A stretch of 6,956 bases of DNA from Methylocaldum sp035627495 (GTDB lineage Bacteria; Pseudomonadota; Gammaproteobacteria; Methylococcales; Methylococcaceae), in assembly GCF_035627495.1 (NCBI RefSeq), contig NZ_DASPLO010000164.1, positions 1 through 6,956 on the forward strand. The letters run 5' to 3'. The translations under genes and the position numbers were made by a program. Positions 1 to 5,842 of the stretch are shown here, piece after piece (the first letter of the stretch is position 1; each line of letters begins with the position of its first letter). The notes beneath the pieces were generated by a model. That model made no database searches and was not told where the DNA came from. It was given only the letters and a program-made list of their open reading frames with translations.

Positions 1-78
1 CATCAGTGGCAGCACATCGCCCAGGTGGTCGAGCTTGGCTTCACGCTCCTCGACAGCAAACAGGCTTTCTTTGATCAT
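1..78 (-). CDS. IS5-family transposase, N-terminal fragment (cut by window edge)
   Basis: The minus strand starts with ATG at 78 and stays open for 26 codons to the window edge, beginning MIKESLFAVEEREAKLDHLG. This resembles the start of IS5-type DDE transposases, which often open with M-x-K-x-x-LF, then a charged helix with 'KLDxLGD'. A GAGG Shine-Dalgarno (plus-strand cctc, 84-87) lies 5 nt upstream of the ATG. The catalytic DDE domain would lie outside the window, so intactness cannot be judged. The family call rests on recalled similarity of a short N-terminus and on the IS-like end just upstream. Confidence 0.66.
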   Translation of the reverse strand, partial: MIKESLFAVEEREAKLDHLGDVLPLM

Positions 79-141
79 CTCTGCCTCGGGTTCAAGAACA
101 AGGCCGCTATTTTCTCATGGCAAGGGTTTTTCGAGGTTCCC
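1..141 (-). mobile_element. IS5-like insertion sequence, 5' terminal part
   Basis: The transposase start at 78 is preceded on the minus strand by about 63 nt ending in GGGAACCTCGAAAAACCC (minus strand, 141 to 124). That sequence has the look of an IS5-group terminal repeat. The outer boundary near 141 is inferred, because the opposite end and the target duplication are outside the window. The element faces away from the polysaccharide genes, and its end lies about 140 bp beyond the stop codon of the acyltransferase gene. Confidence 0.5.
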
Positions 142-243
142 GAGTGTCGTATGGTTTCAGAAAGGCTTTACTGCACCAATGTTAATAGCCTTTCCAAAAA
201 AATCCTTACAAATACAGCATATAAAGATCATCCTGGATATTCG

Positions 244-270
244 TTAATCCGACTTTGCCATCGCACCTCC
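244..270 (-). pseudogene. Orphan ribosome binding site and 5-codon frame after the acyltransferase gene
   Basis: On the minus strand a strong GGAGG (plus-strand cctcc, 266-270) sits 4 nt before ATG at 261. That ATG opens only MAKSD before TAA at 244-246. The same frame then runs open for another 28 codons (RISRMIFICC...) to a TGA near 157, close to the IS5-like end. This looks like the start of a further operon gene lost to a nonsense change and/or the insertion or a deletion. It could also be a chance match or a tiny leader. No protein family is recognisable. Confidence 0.25.
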
Positions 271-282
271 GTTGCTTTTCAG

Positions 283-1455
283 TCAGGCACGAACCAGCCG
301 CCGCCCTGGTATAATATTTAAGGCCTTTAGTTTAGGCTTCAGGATCAGCCAGGCCGGACGGATTTGAAGGAGAGACTGTTGGTACATGTAAGCAATCCAC
401 CCTCGCACGGTCGGCCTACAAAGATAGTAATGAAATACGTTGTAACATTGTGGCTTCCACCCGGTATGCCATGATGCCGCCGTAATTAAATTATTAAACC
501 TAATTCCGCCCCTATTCTCATAATAATTCATAATATACTCACGAAGCAGATGACCTGGACTACAGGATGAATAGTTTTCGTCATAACCGATTTTTAGGGT
601 GTACAAGGTGTCATCTGTAATAAGGCTAAACTCCACAGATATAGGCTTTTTATCAAGCCACATAATATGAATTTCGCATCCACCTGATCCGGAGTAACGC
701 TCCATCAGAAGCCTATAAAAAGACTCAAGCCTTTTGTCTATTTTTATGGCTGTAGCAGATCCTTTTTGCCCTTTCCAACCGGAGGCTTCAACATCCAAAA
801 AAGCCTCATAGGCCATATCGAGTTCCGGGCGCTTTGATGCAGACGTATAGGTTATATTTCCTAAATCATCGGCACGTTTTCTAGCTCGCCTCATATTACT
901 TCTGAAAGTTTTCGAAAATCCCTGGAACATTAGATTATAAGGACGCATAACCACATAGTCGCAGTGCTCACAGGATCTTCGGACATTCAGTGTGTTAGAT
1001 TGTTCAGCTAGTGCAAGAACTGCGGATGATTCTTCAAGGACACGCGGGAGATAGATATAGTCCCAGGACAGGTCCGGCATTTCTCTCAGATGCTTTAAAA
1101 CGAGAGGCACGTAAGTTTTTACGCGTTCGGGTTTAGCAACCACAAAATCATTGAGGCACATGTGAAGATGACTCGGAAGCTGTAGGACTCTCATCTTCAA
1201 TCCGAGCATTCGTTGTGATGATATCTTTAGTGGAAAAATGGCTTCCGGATCATTGTCTATATATACCACGGTGAATAACACCGTGTTGGGCTCGTCTTCC
1301 AATGAATTTAGATAGCAATAGTACCACTCCGCGAGATGGAAGAACCTCTTATATTCCATTGCATTAGTTATACATTCCCATTCCGTAGCAATTTCATCCA
1401 ACCCGGATAGCCCTCGATACGTTTTAATTGTGACATTTTGCGACATACTAAACAT
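283..1455 (-). CDS. GNAT-family acyltransferase, FemAB/CelD-like (Acetyltransf_6 type)
   Basis: The 390-residue protein has the length and two-part build of the BcsL/CelD and FemAB-like acyltransferases found in polysaccharide operons. These are cytoplasmic enzymes that transfer an acyl or aminoacyl group to a sugar or peptide acceptor. Visible family marks are the basic helix 'FRSNMRRARKRADDLG' at residues 184-199, the 'VEASGWKGQKGSA' motif at 222-234, the strand pair with 'KKPISVEFSLI' at 269-279, and the 'SPGHLLREY' turn-helix at 299-307. The GNAT-like core spans roughly 180-325. The C-terminal tail is basic. No signal peptide or membrane segment is seen. It is transcribed last of the three AT-rich genes, 122 bp after the glycosyltransferase. 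Start: ATG at 1455 has AAGGA 7 nt upstream; ATG at 1446 (MSQN...) is a workable alternative. Donor and acceptor cannot be told from sequence. Confidence 0.8.
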   Translation of the reverse strand: MFSMSQNVTIKTYRGLSGLDEIATEWECITNAMEYKRFFHLAEWYYCYLNSLEDEPNTVLFTVVYIDNDPEAIFPLKISSQRMLGLKMRVLQLPSHLHMCLNDFVVAKPERVKTYVPLVLKHLREMPDLSWDYIYLPRVLEESSAVLALAEQSNTLNVRRSCEHCDYVVMRPYNLMFQGFSKTFRSNMRRARKRADDLGNITYTSASKRPELDMAYEAFLDVEASGWKGQKGSATAIKIDKRLESFYRLLMERYSGSGGCEIHIMWLDKKPISVEFSLITDDTLYTLKIGYDENYSSCSPGHLLREYIMNYYENRGGIRFNNLITAASWHTGWKPQCYNVFHYYLCRPTVRGWIAYMYQQSLLQIRPAWLILKPKLKALNIIPGRRLVRA

Positions 1456-1577
1456 CCTGCGGTCCTTTGATTTTTAAATCCTTTTACGGATACCCATTTT
1501 TTATCAGTCACATAGACAGGTTGGCAAAATTACATAGCGATAAACAGTTGATTCTTAAAAAATACACATTATTAGTT

Positions 1578-2693
1578 TTAAATACCGGATTGATAGATTT
1601 CTAGCGTCTTTTCAAACATTTCACTCGTGCCAAATTTTTGTTGCACAAACTGAAAAGCGGCCTCCCCTATCGCAGCTGCATCATTCGGATGATCCATGAG
1701 CCAGGAGATTCCGGTCTCTAACGAATTTATGTCTGCGGGCGGCACAAGAAAGGCGGTTTTACCATGCTCAAACAGCTCGGCGAGGCCACCTACCTTACTT
1801 AGGAGCAAGGGCAGACGATAATTGCATGCTTCCAAGACCGCATACGGCAAGCCTTCGGAAAGGGATGGCAGGCAAAGTGCGTCGCTGCCGCTTAATAGAA
1901 CGGGTATGTCGTTACGGAAGCCGGCGAAATGAACAACGTCTTGGAGGTCCGCCGCTTTAACCTGCTCTTCATACTCGGTTCGCAGGCGGCCATCCCCCAC
2001 GACAAGGCATCGCAGCCGGGGCCTTTCTTTCGCTAGGCGTCTTAGTGCTTCAAACAAGAACCTGTGTCCTTTGACCGATTCAAGCCGCGCAACCACCGTT
2101 ATCACGAACTCTTCGGCACTCCATCCCAGCTCTTTAAAGAACGGAGCATTCCGGCCGGGCAACAGGTCGCTGGTATAGTCGATGCCGTTATGAATTAACG
2201 AGATTCTTGCGGAAGGGATACCCAACTCGCAGAGATATCCATATACCGACTCTGAAACGGCAACGAAGTGAAAACCAAGCCAATAGTTGAAATGCAAGAC
2301 CAGCTCATATAATCGGCCCTTCAGAGTTGGGCCGTGCTCAGGCCCGTATGTACTGTGCACCGTGCTGATTCTTCTCCTCGCGCCGGCCCATATCGCTGCC
2401 AATCCGCCCCAAAATTGGGATTGTGGATTATGTACGTCGACCACCGCATAGCCACCTTCTCGAATCATGCGGTACAAGTAAAGCAAGATGCGCGGATCGC
2501 CCCGCGAAAAAGGTACGGGCAAAAGAACCAACTCGGTGGACTTAAGCTGCTGATGCAATGCCGAACCTTTCAAGGTCGCGACTGCATAGGGATGCTCCCT
2601 ATGAAGCATTCGTGCCAAGGCCGTAACACGTACATCAGTACCCCCGTAAAATTTCGCCAAATCGATAATTAAAACAGGATCATTCTGACACAT
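1578..2693 (-). CDS. Glycosyltransferase, GT4 family (GT-B fold)
   Basis: The 371-residue protein transfers a sugar from a nucleotide-sugar donor to a growing glycan on the cytoplasmic side of the membrane. The N-terminal Rossmann-like half begins with 'VLIIDLAKFYGGTDVRV' (7-23), the acceptor-side loop that in this family usually reads GG(A/T)E. 'HNGID' at 168-172 marks the inter-domain linker. The C-terminal donor domain shows 'VVARLESVKGH' (200-210, with R203 and K208 the usual phosphate-contacting basic residues), 'VVGDGRLR' (231-238), and the E-x7-E motif with E280 and E288 inside 'SEGLPYAVLEA'. All core motifs are intact. The ATG at 2693 is the first possible start after an in-frame TAA. 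The only nearby Shine-Dalgarno, GAAGG, is just 2 nt from it, so initiation may be weak. The gene follows the sulfotransferase by 173 bp. The specific sugar is unknown. Confidence 0.92.
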   Translation of the reverse strand: MCQNDPVLIIDLAKFYGGTDVRVTALARMLHREHPYAVATLKGSALHQQLKSTELVLLPVPFSRGDPRILLYLYRMIREGGYAVVDVHNPQSQFWGGLAAIWAGARRRISTVHSTYGPEHGPTLKGRLYELVLHFNYWLGFHFVAVSESVYGYLCELGIPSARISLIHNGIDYTSDLLPGRNAPFFKELGWSAEEFVITVVARLESVKGHRFLFEALRRLAKERPRLRCLVVGDGRLRTEYEEQVKAADLQDVVHFAGFRNDIPVLLSGSDALCLPSLSEGLPYAVLEACNYRLPLLLSKVGGLAELFEHGKTAFLVPPADINSLETGISWLMDHPNDAAAIGEAAFQFVQQKFGTSEMFEKTLEIYQSGI

Positions 2694-2866
2694 GGCCTTC
2701 GAAAGAGGTTGTTAGCAATTAACTTAAAAAGGTTTCTGATCTATGATCAACAAAATAGCCGTTTTCCTTGCCGTCAGTATTGAGTTTAGCCTTAGTCCTG
2801 ATCAGTAGCCTCTGAGAAAGCTTTCATTAGAAGATATTGCTTTTTAACTTCATTATTAAATAACTC

Positions 2867-3619
2867 CTAGTCGAGGTATTTTTCCCACGGTGTATTGTTT
2901 AATACTTGGCTCACTTCGTCGTAGTTTGAAATAAGCTGGTCGAGCGCCTCTGGATTCTGCTTTTTATATGCAATCCTATTTGAGTTCCATCGCTCAGCAC
3001 CTACGAACGTTATTGCCTTCGAGGCTATGTCATTAAAGTTATCAACTAAATCTTCATAATAGATCTCTAGTGTGTCCCGGTCTGCAAACCTATCACGGGT
3101 TTGACACTCCCAATTTTCAATTTGCTCAATCTGTCCAATTAGGTTTTCTGGCTCAAGATGGACTCTCTTCTGTTCCACTGGAACTTTTTTTCTAGGATTG
3201 GTTTGCAACCAAACATCTGTTTTGAAAGCAATGGCCAGGGACACAAGCGTCCTTAGACGATTGCGGCGCATCAAATGGATGATCTTGAATTCCTTTAATT
3301 GCTCAAACTCCAACCATTCGTGATCTATCAAATGGTTGTAAAAAATCTTGCATCCAACCGCACGTATGCAACGTGCATATTCGTTATAAAAGCGGGATAT
3401 ACCCCCATTAAATCCTTCCCCGATAACACGGTTGTCCGCACTAAATATCTCATGGTACATCTCGACTTCAGGGCTTGATCGGAACACATCCACCAGGAGA
3501 TTGGAACCCGTGCGTGCGTGCCCGACAAGGGCGAATCGGGTGTATTGCGTGTGAACCCCGGAGGCATAACTCATAGCCCACAACGAAGCCGCTTTCAAAG
3601 CCGAATGAAGTCGTACCAC
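2867..3619 (-). CDS. PAPS-dependent sulfotransferase (Stf0 / Sulfotransfer family), probably acting on a surface glycan
   Basis: The 250-residue protein should move sulfate from PAPS to a hydroxyl of a sugar. The 5'-phosphosulfate loop is 'HARTGSNLLVDVF' (34-46; R36-T37-G38-S39). The 3'-phosphate-binding motif is 'HLMRRNRLRTLVSLAIA' (115-131; R118/R119 and S127). Other family marks are 'YHEIF' (55-59), 'LEIYYEDLV' (184-192) and the C-terminal 'KKQNPEALDQLISNYDEV' (219-236). The length is normal and no membrane segment is clear. The GTG at 3619 is chosen because AGGGAG lies 8 nt upstream and no other start exists between it and the in-frame TAA; the internal ATG at residue 16 is less likely. 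It is the first gene of the AT-rich trio and has its own likely promoter. The neighbouring glycosyltransferase and acyltransferase suggest sulfation of an exopolysaccharide or LPS sugar. A lipid or small-molecule acceptor remains possible. Confidence 0.87.
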   Translation of the reverse strand: MVRLHSALKAASLWAMSYASGVHTQYTRFALVGHARTGSNLLVDVFRSSPEVEMYHEIFSADNRVIGEGFNGGISRFYNEYARCIRAVGCKIFYNHLIDHEWLEFEQLKEFKIIHLMRRNRLRTLVSLAIAFKTDVWLQTNPRKKVPVEQKRVHLEPENLIGQIEQIENWECQTRDRFADRDTLEIYYEDLVDNFNDIASKAITFVGAERWNSNRIAYKKQNPEALDQLISNYDEVSQVLNNTPWEKYLD

Positions 3620-3627
3620 GTTACTAG

Positions 3628-3633
3628 CTCCCT
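3628..3633 (-). promoter_or_regulatory. Ribosome binding site that fixes the sulfotransferase GTG start
   Basis: AGGGAG on the minus strand (plus-strand ctccct) is 8 nt from the GTG at 3619. It is the basis for preferring GTG over the internal ATG at residue 16. Confidence 0.65.
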
Positions 3634-3644
3634 TTAACGTTTTT

Positions 3645-3673
3645 TATATAGGGTAATTCCAACATTTACCCAA
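3645..3673 (-). promoter_or_regulatory. Candidate sigma-70-type promoter of the sulfotransferase gene
   Basis: On the minus strand, TTGGGT (plus 3668-3673) and TATATA (plus 3645-3650) are separated by exactly 17 nt. The predicted transcript would start near 3638, just ahead of the ribosome binding site, giving a very short leader. The -10 is good and the -35 is weak (3 of 6 consensus bases), so an activator may help. This is pattern-based only. Confidence 0.4.
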
Positions 3674-4109
3674 AGTTCCTATTTTGCTTTAGGCAAAGGC
3701 TTGACGCGTAGCACCGTCAACGGCTCCCGGCAATACTTCTCCGAACCGGGAGAGAACTTGCTTAGAAAGGTAAAGTTCCAGTACTCCTTCCGCCACTTCG
3801 AAAATGCATATTGAGCTTTATGCACGGGATGCATTGTCCCGTGCCAAACCGCGGGCATGAAAGATCGAAGAATTACCTAAGGATGTCTACTTATGCGAGT
3901 AGGTTTCAATTCCGGAACTATGATGCTCGCCTGAGTGACAGTCCGAGTGCGTCCACCGCAACCGAGTCAAGACGGAATTTGCCAGTACGTCTTGAATTGG
4001 CCATTAATCCCGAAATTGCCTCGGCGCAAATCCGCTCGCCAAGACTTTGCGGATCGGCCAGCGAGCAGGGCAGACTATGTAATGCGGATAGAGCATTTTC
4101 TGATTTGGT

Positions 4110-4135
4110 GTAGCGCCCGCCAGCGCGGGCGCTAC
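4110..4135. repeat. Perfect 11-bp hairpin with a 4-nt loop
   Basis: GTAGCGCCCGC at 4110-4120 is followed by CAGC and then its exact reverse complement GCGGGCGCTAC at 4125-4135. The stem is 9/11 G or C. It marks the left edge of the structured block. No T-run follows on the plus strand and no matching run follows on the minus strand. Confidence 0.8.
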
Positions 4136-4164
4136 CCGTCTTCGTCCCGTTAGGGCGGCCCCGA

Positions 4165-4271
4165 GCATCGCCGCCTGGGACCGGATTAGCCCAGGGGCGC
4201 GGCACGATGCCGCGCGGCAACCGAGGCATAGGGAGGTGTCTTCGGTCGGTCCCGATCCCAGGCGGCGATGC
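4165..4271. repeat. Nested 107-nt palindromic structure (outer 16-bp arms, inner 8-bp hairpin)
   Basis: The outer arms GCATCGCCGCCTGGGA (4165-4180) and TCCCAGGCGGCGATGC (4256-4271) are exact reverse complements. After one mismatch the pairing goes on for 3 more base pairs (4182-4184 with 4252-4254). Inside, GCGCGGCA (4197-4204), loop CGA, TGCCGCGC (4208-4215) forms a perfect hairpin, and CCGA/TCGG (4221-4224 / 4242-4245) can form a small third helix. The layout resembles a branched structured RNA or a palindromic repeat unit. The complementarity is direct; any function is unknown. Confidence 0.8.
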
Positions 4272-4291
4272 GCAGGATCAGGGCGCTCTCC

Positions 4292-4406
4292 GGGTGGCCT
4301 TTTCTTTGGATACTTTCTTTTGGCCAAGCAAAAGACAAATTTGTCCGGAACAAATTTGGACAGCCAACGGCTGGCCCGAAGGGCAAAACCCAAGGAAGGG
4401 TTTTGC
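4292..4406. repeat. Probable dispersed intergenic repeat with 'CTTTCTTTTGGCCAAGCAAAAGA' core
   Basis: A TCTTTTG/CAAAAGA hairpin (4316-4322 / 4329-4335, loop GCCAAG) leads into the 12-nt palindrome GACAAATTTGTC (4334-4345) and a second CAAATTTG (4351-4358). It ends with a 9-bp hairpin GCAAAACCC/GGGTTTTGC (4383-4391 / 4398-4406, 6-nt loop). From memory, closely similar stretches recur between genes in many proteobacterial genomes and are often wrongly predicted as small proteins containing 'GYFLLAKQK'. Such a peptide can be read here on the plus strand. Copy number in this genome cannot be checked from one window. Confidence 0.5.
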
Positions 4407-4637
4407 AGCGTATCCCGCGTGCGGGGCGGCTCCCAGCTCCAAAACAATCGCCGCGGTCAGCGGCACCTTGGGCAGCGCTTCGGGATATCGACCTCGCTAG
4501 ACCGAAACGAAAAACGCTTTAGAAGCTCGCGAAATGCCATGTATCCGATTCGATTGGGATAAGAGATTACCGGTTGCCAGCACCCGCTTCTTCCACTGGT
4601 CGGAGCACTTGCCGCAATTGCGCCTAAGCCGTTATTT

Positions 4638-5681
4638 CTAATGCTCGTTGCTGGGCGCTATCGCGTAGATGCGGTTTTTCGTGATCAAGCCGTCGAGCAG
4701 GTCGGCGGGGTAGCTTTTCCAGTTGACGGATTGGCTCCCCAGCCCCAAGGCCACCCACTTGGCTTTCGCCGTGGCGTTATCCTCGAACTGCAAATGCGCG
4801 CCGCCGCTCGTATCGGTGATGAACCAGCCGTAATCCCGAAGCGCCACGGCAATGATCCGGGCCGCCCGGCGGGTCTGGCCGGACAATTGGCTCGGCAGGG
4901 ACTTCACCCAGGCATCGATCTCCGCATCGGTGATGTTCAGCGCGAACCGGGTGCCCATGGGCATGCCGTTCGCAGTCTCCCGGCCGTCCGATTTGGTGGC
5001 GGGGGCCACGAAGGCCTTTGCGGTATTCCGGCTCGGCATGGACAGGGCATGTTCGATCTTGCCCTGGGCGATCTCCTCGGGTCGCACCAGCATGGCAAGA
5101 TAAGGAATCCCGCAGCCGCGCGAGGGTTTGAAGCCGTCCTCCTTGGTCAAGTACGAGCCCGGCACCAGATTGCCGTTCGAGACGCGGATGCTGGACCCGT
5201 TGAAGCTCACCTGCCAAAGGTCCCACTCGCGCCCGCTTTTCGGGTCGAGGACGATGACCTGGCCATCGGTCCCGGTGGCTGCTTGCCAGTTCGGGTTCCA
5301 GGGGATCTTGGTGCCGTTGAGCTTACCCGACGGCCCCTGGACCGGATACGTACCTTGGGCGTTGCTGGCCAGGTAGACCGGATAGGTGTAGTCGGTAAAG
5401 GACAGGTTGAAGTTCCCCGGCCGGTTCGTGCCGTACGTCCACAGGCGAGTGGCCAGGGTGCTGGATTGGGGATGGCGCGGCAGCCCCGCCACCGGCTTGT
5501 TCCACGGCGCGTTCGCGCCAAACGGACGGACATAGCGTGTATCGAACCGCGATTCGCCGGAGAACGTAACCGTCGGGCGCTCTGTCGATCGCGACGCTGC
5601 GTCTCCAACCCTGAAACAACCAGAACATACGGCCAAGACGGTGCCGATCCAGCAGTACGAAAAAATGTTCCGTTTACTCAT
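4638..5681 (-). CDS. Exported protein of an uncharacterised conserved family, possible lipoprotein
   Basis: This 347-residue protein has an N-terminal export signal: basic KR at 3-4, a hydrophobic stretch at about 7-21, and Cys22 after 'VCSG'. The last is an imperfect lipobox, because position -3 is Cys. The mature part begins 'RFDTRYVRPFGANAPWNKPV' and has blocks 'GNFNLSFTDYTYPVY' (89-103), 'IPWNPNWQAATGTDGQVIVLDP' (positions 126-147), 'GREWDLWQ' (150-157), 'PSRGCGIPYLAMLVRPEEIAQGKIEHAL' (186-213), 'FVAPATKSDG' (224-233) and 'DYGWFITDTSGGAHLQFED' (283-301). I recall these last blocks from unannotated secreted proteins of several bacterial groups, and I cannot name a reaction. An envelope polysaccharide-related role is only a guess from position. 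AAGGGAG lies 4 nt before the ATG. It is GC-rich, unlike the trio downstream. It lies 161 bp after the YdcF-like gene. Confidence 0.82.
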   Translation of the reverse strand: MSKRNIFSYCWIGTVLAVCSGCFRVGDAASRSTERPTVTFSGESRFDTRYVRPFGANAPWNKPVAGLPRHPQSSTLATRLWTYGTNRPGNFNLSFTDYTYPVYLASNAQGTYPVQGPSGKLNGTKIPWNPNWQAATGTDGQVIVLDPKSGREWDLWQVSFNGSSIRVSNGNLVPGSYLTKEDGFKPSRGCGIPYLAMLVRPEEIAQGKIEHALSMPSRNTAKAFVAPATKSDGRETANGMPMGTRFALNITDAEIDAWVKSLPSQLSGQTRRAARIIAVALRDYGWFITDTSGGAHLQFEDNATAKAKWVALGLGSQSVNWKSYPADLLDGLITKNRIYAIAPSNEH

Positions 5682-5842
5682 AAAACTCCCTTTTTAAACA
5701 TGGGTATTCCGGTTTAAAACCGTGGCATCTCAATCCAACGATATCCTTTTGAAACCAGTCTGAACGACGAGAACATGCCATACCGAGGACTTCAATCCGA
5801 AAGGATTTGGAGCCGTCGGGCAAAGGCCGGAATTGCACGCTA
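5682..5842. other. 161-bp gap with two short hairpins, no clear terminator
   Basis: AATCC-GAAA-GGATT (5794-5807) and CGGTTT-A-AAACCG (near 5710-5722) are small inverted repeats between the YdcF-like gene and the exported-protein gene. Neither is followed by a T-run on the minus strand, so read-through transcription is plausible. No convincing -35/-10 pair was found. Confidence 0.4.
5686..5692 (-). promoter_or_regulatory. Ribosome binding site of the exported protein
   Basis: AAAGGGAG-like sequence on the minus strand, 4 nt from ATG 5681. It supports that start, which also gives the complete signal peptide. Confidence 0.6.

Larger units (their letters stand above)
3674..4637. other. About 1 kb gene-free, hairpin-rich intergenic region
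   Basis: No frame here shows a convincing protein. Open frames overlap on both strands, lack family motifs, and their composition follows the palindromes. Small inverted repeats occur at 3701-3720 (TTGACG/CGTCAA), 3724-3752 (CTCCCGG/CCGGGAG), 3822-3844 (GCACGGGA/TCCCGTGC, 7-nt loop) and 4613-4622 (CGCAATTGCG). Larger structures at 4105-4410 are listed separately. None is followed by a T-run on either strand, so none is a standard intrinsic terminator. The region separates the GC-rich pair of genes from the AT-rich sulfotransferase trio and may be a recombination or insertion junction. Confidence 0.6.

Noticed and set aside
25..321. Plus-strand 98-codon frame over the left edge
   Set aside because: It runs antisense to the IS5-like transposase start, across the IS end and into the 3' end of the acyltransferase gene. 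No single protein would span these.
1456..1577. Promoter between the glycosyltransferase and acyltransferase genes
   Set aside because: The gap is AT-rich and TTGCCA with an AT-rich -10-like sequence 17-18 nt on can be found, but many such pairs occur by chance in AT-rich DNA.
2334..2672. Plus-strand 112-codon frame inside the glycosyltransferase gene
   Set aside because: Antisense to a gene with all GT4 motifs intact; the composition of the translation is typical of a shadow frame.
3822..3844. Hairpin as an intrinsic terminator
   Set aside because: The stem is good (8 bp) but no T-run follows on either strand.
3811..4229. Possible small proteins on both strands in the intergenic gap
   Set aside because: No motif, no good ribosome binding site, low-complexity arginine/serine-rich translations and overlap with inverted repeats.
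4207..4562. Overlapping plus-strand frames reading through 'GYFLLAKQK'
   Set aside because: The region is open in several frames on both strands because of its palindromes. This peptide is a known type of false gene over an intergenic repeat.
3674..4637. CRISPR array
   Set aside because: The repeats are inverted and unequal, with no regularly spaced direct repeats or spacers.
4641..5717. Plus-strand open frame of 358 codons opposite the exported-protein gene
   Set aside because: It is an exact antisense shadow in a GC-rich stretch, has no ribosome binding site or family motif, and the minus-strand frame has a signal peptide, a good ribosome binding site and conserved blocks.
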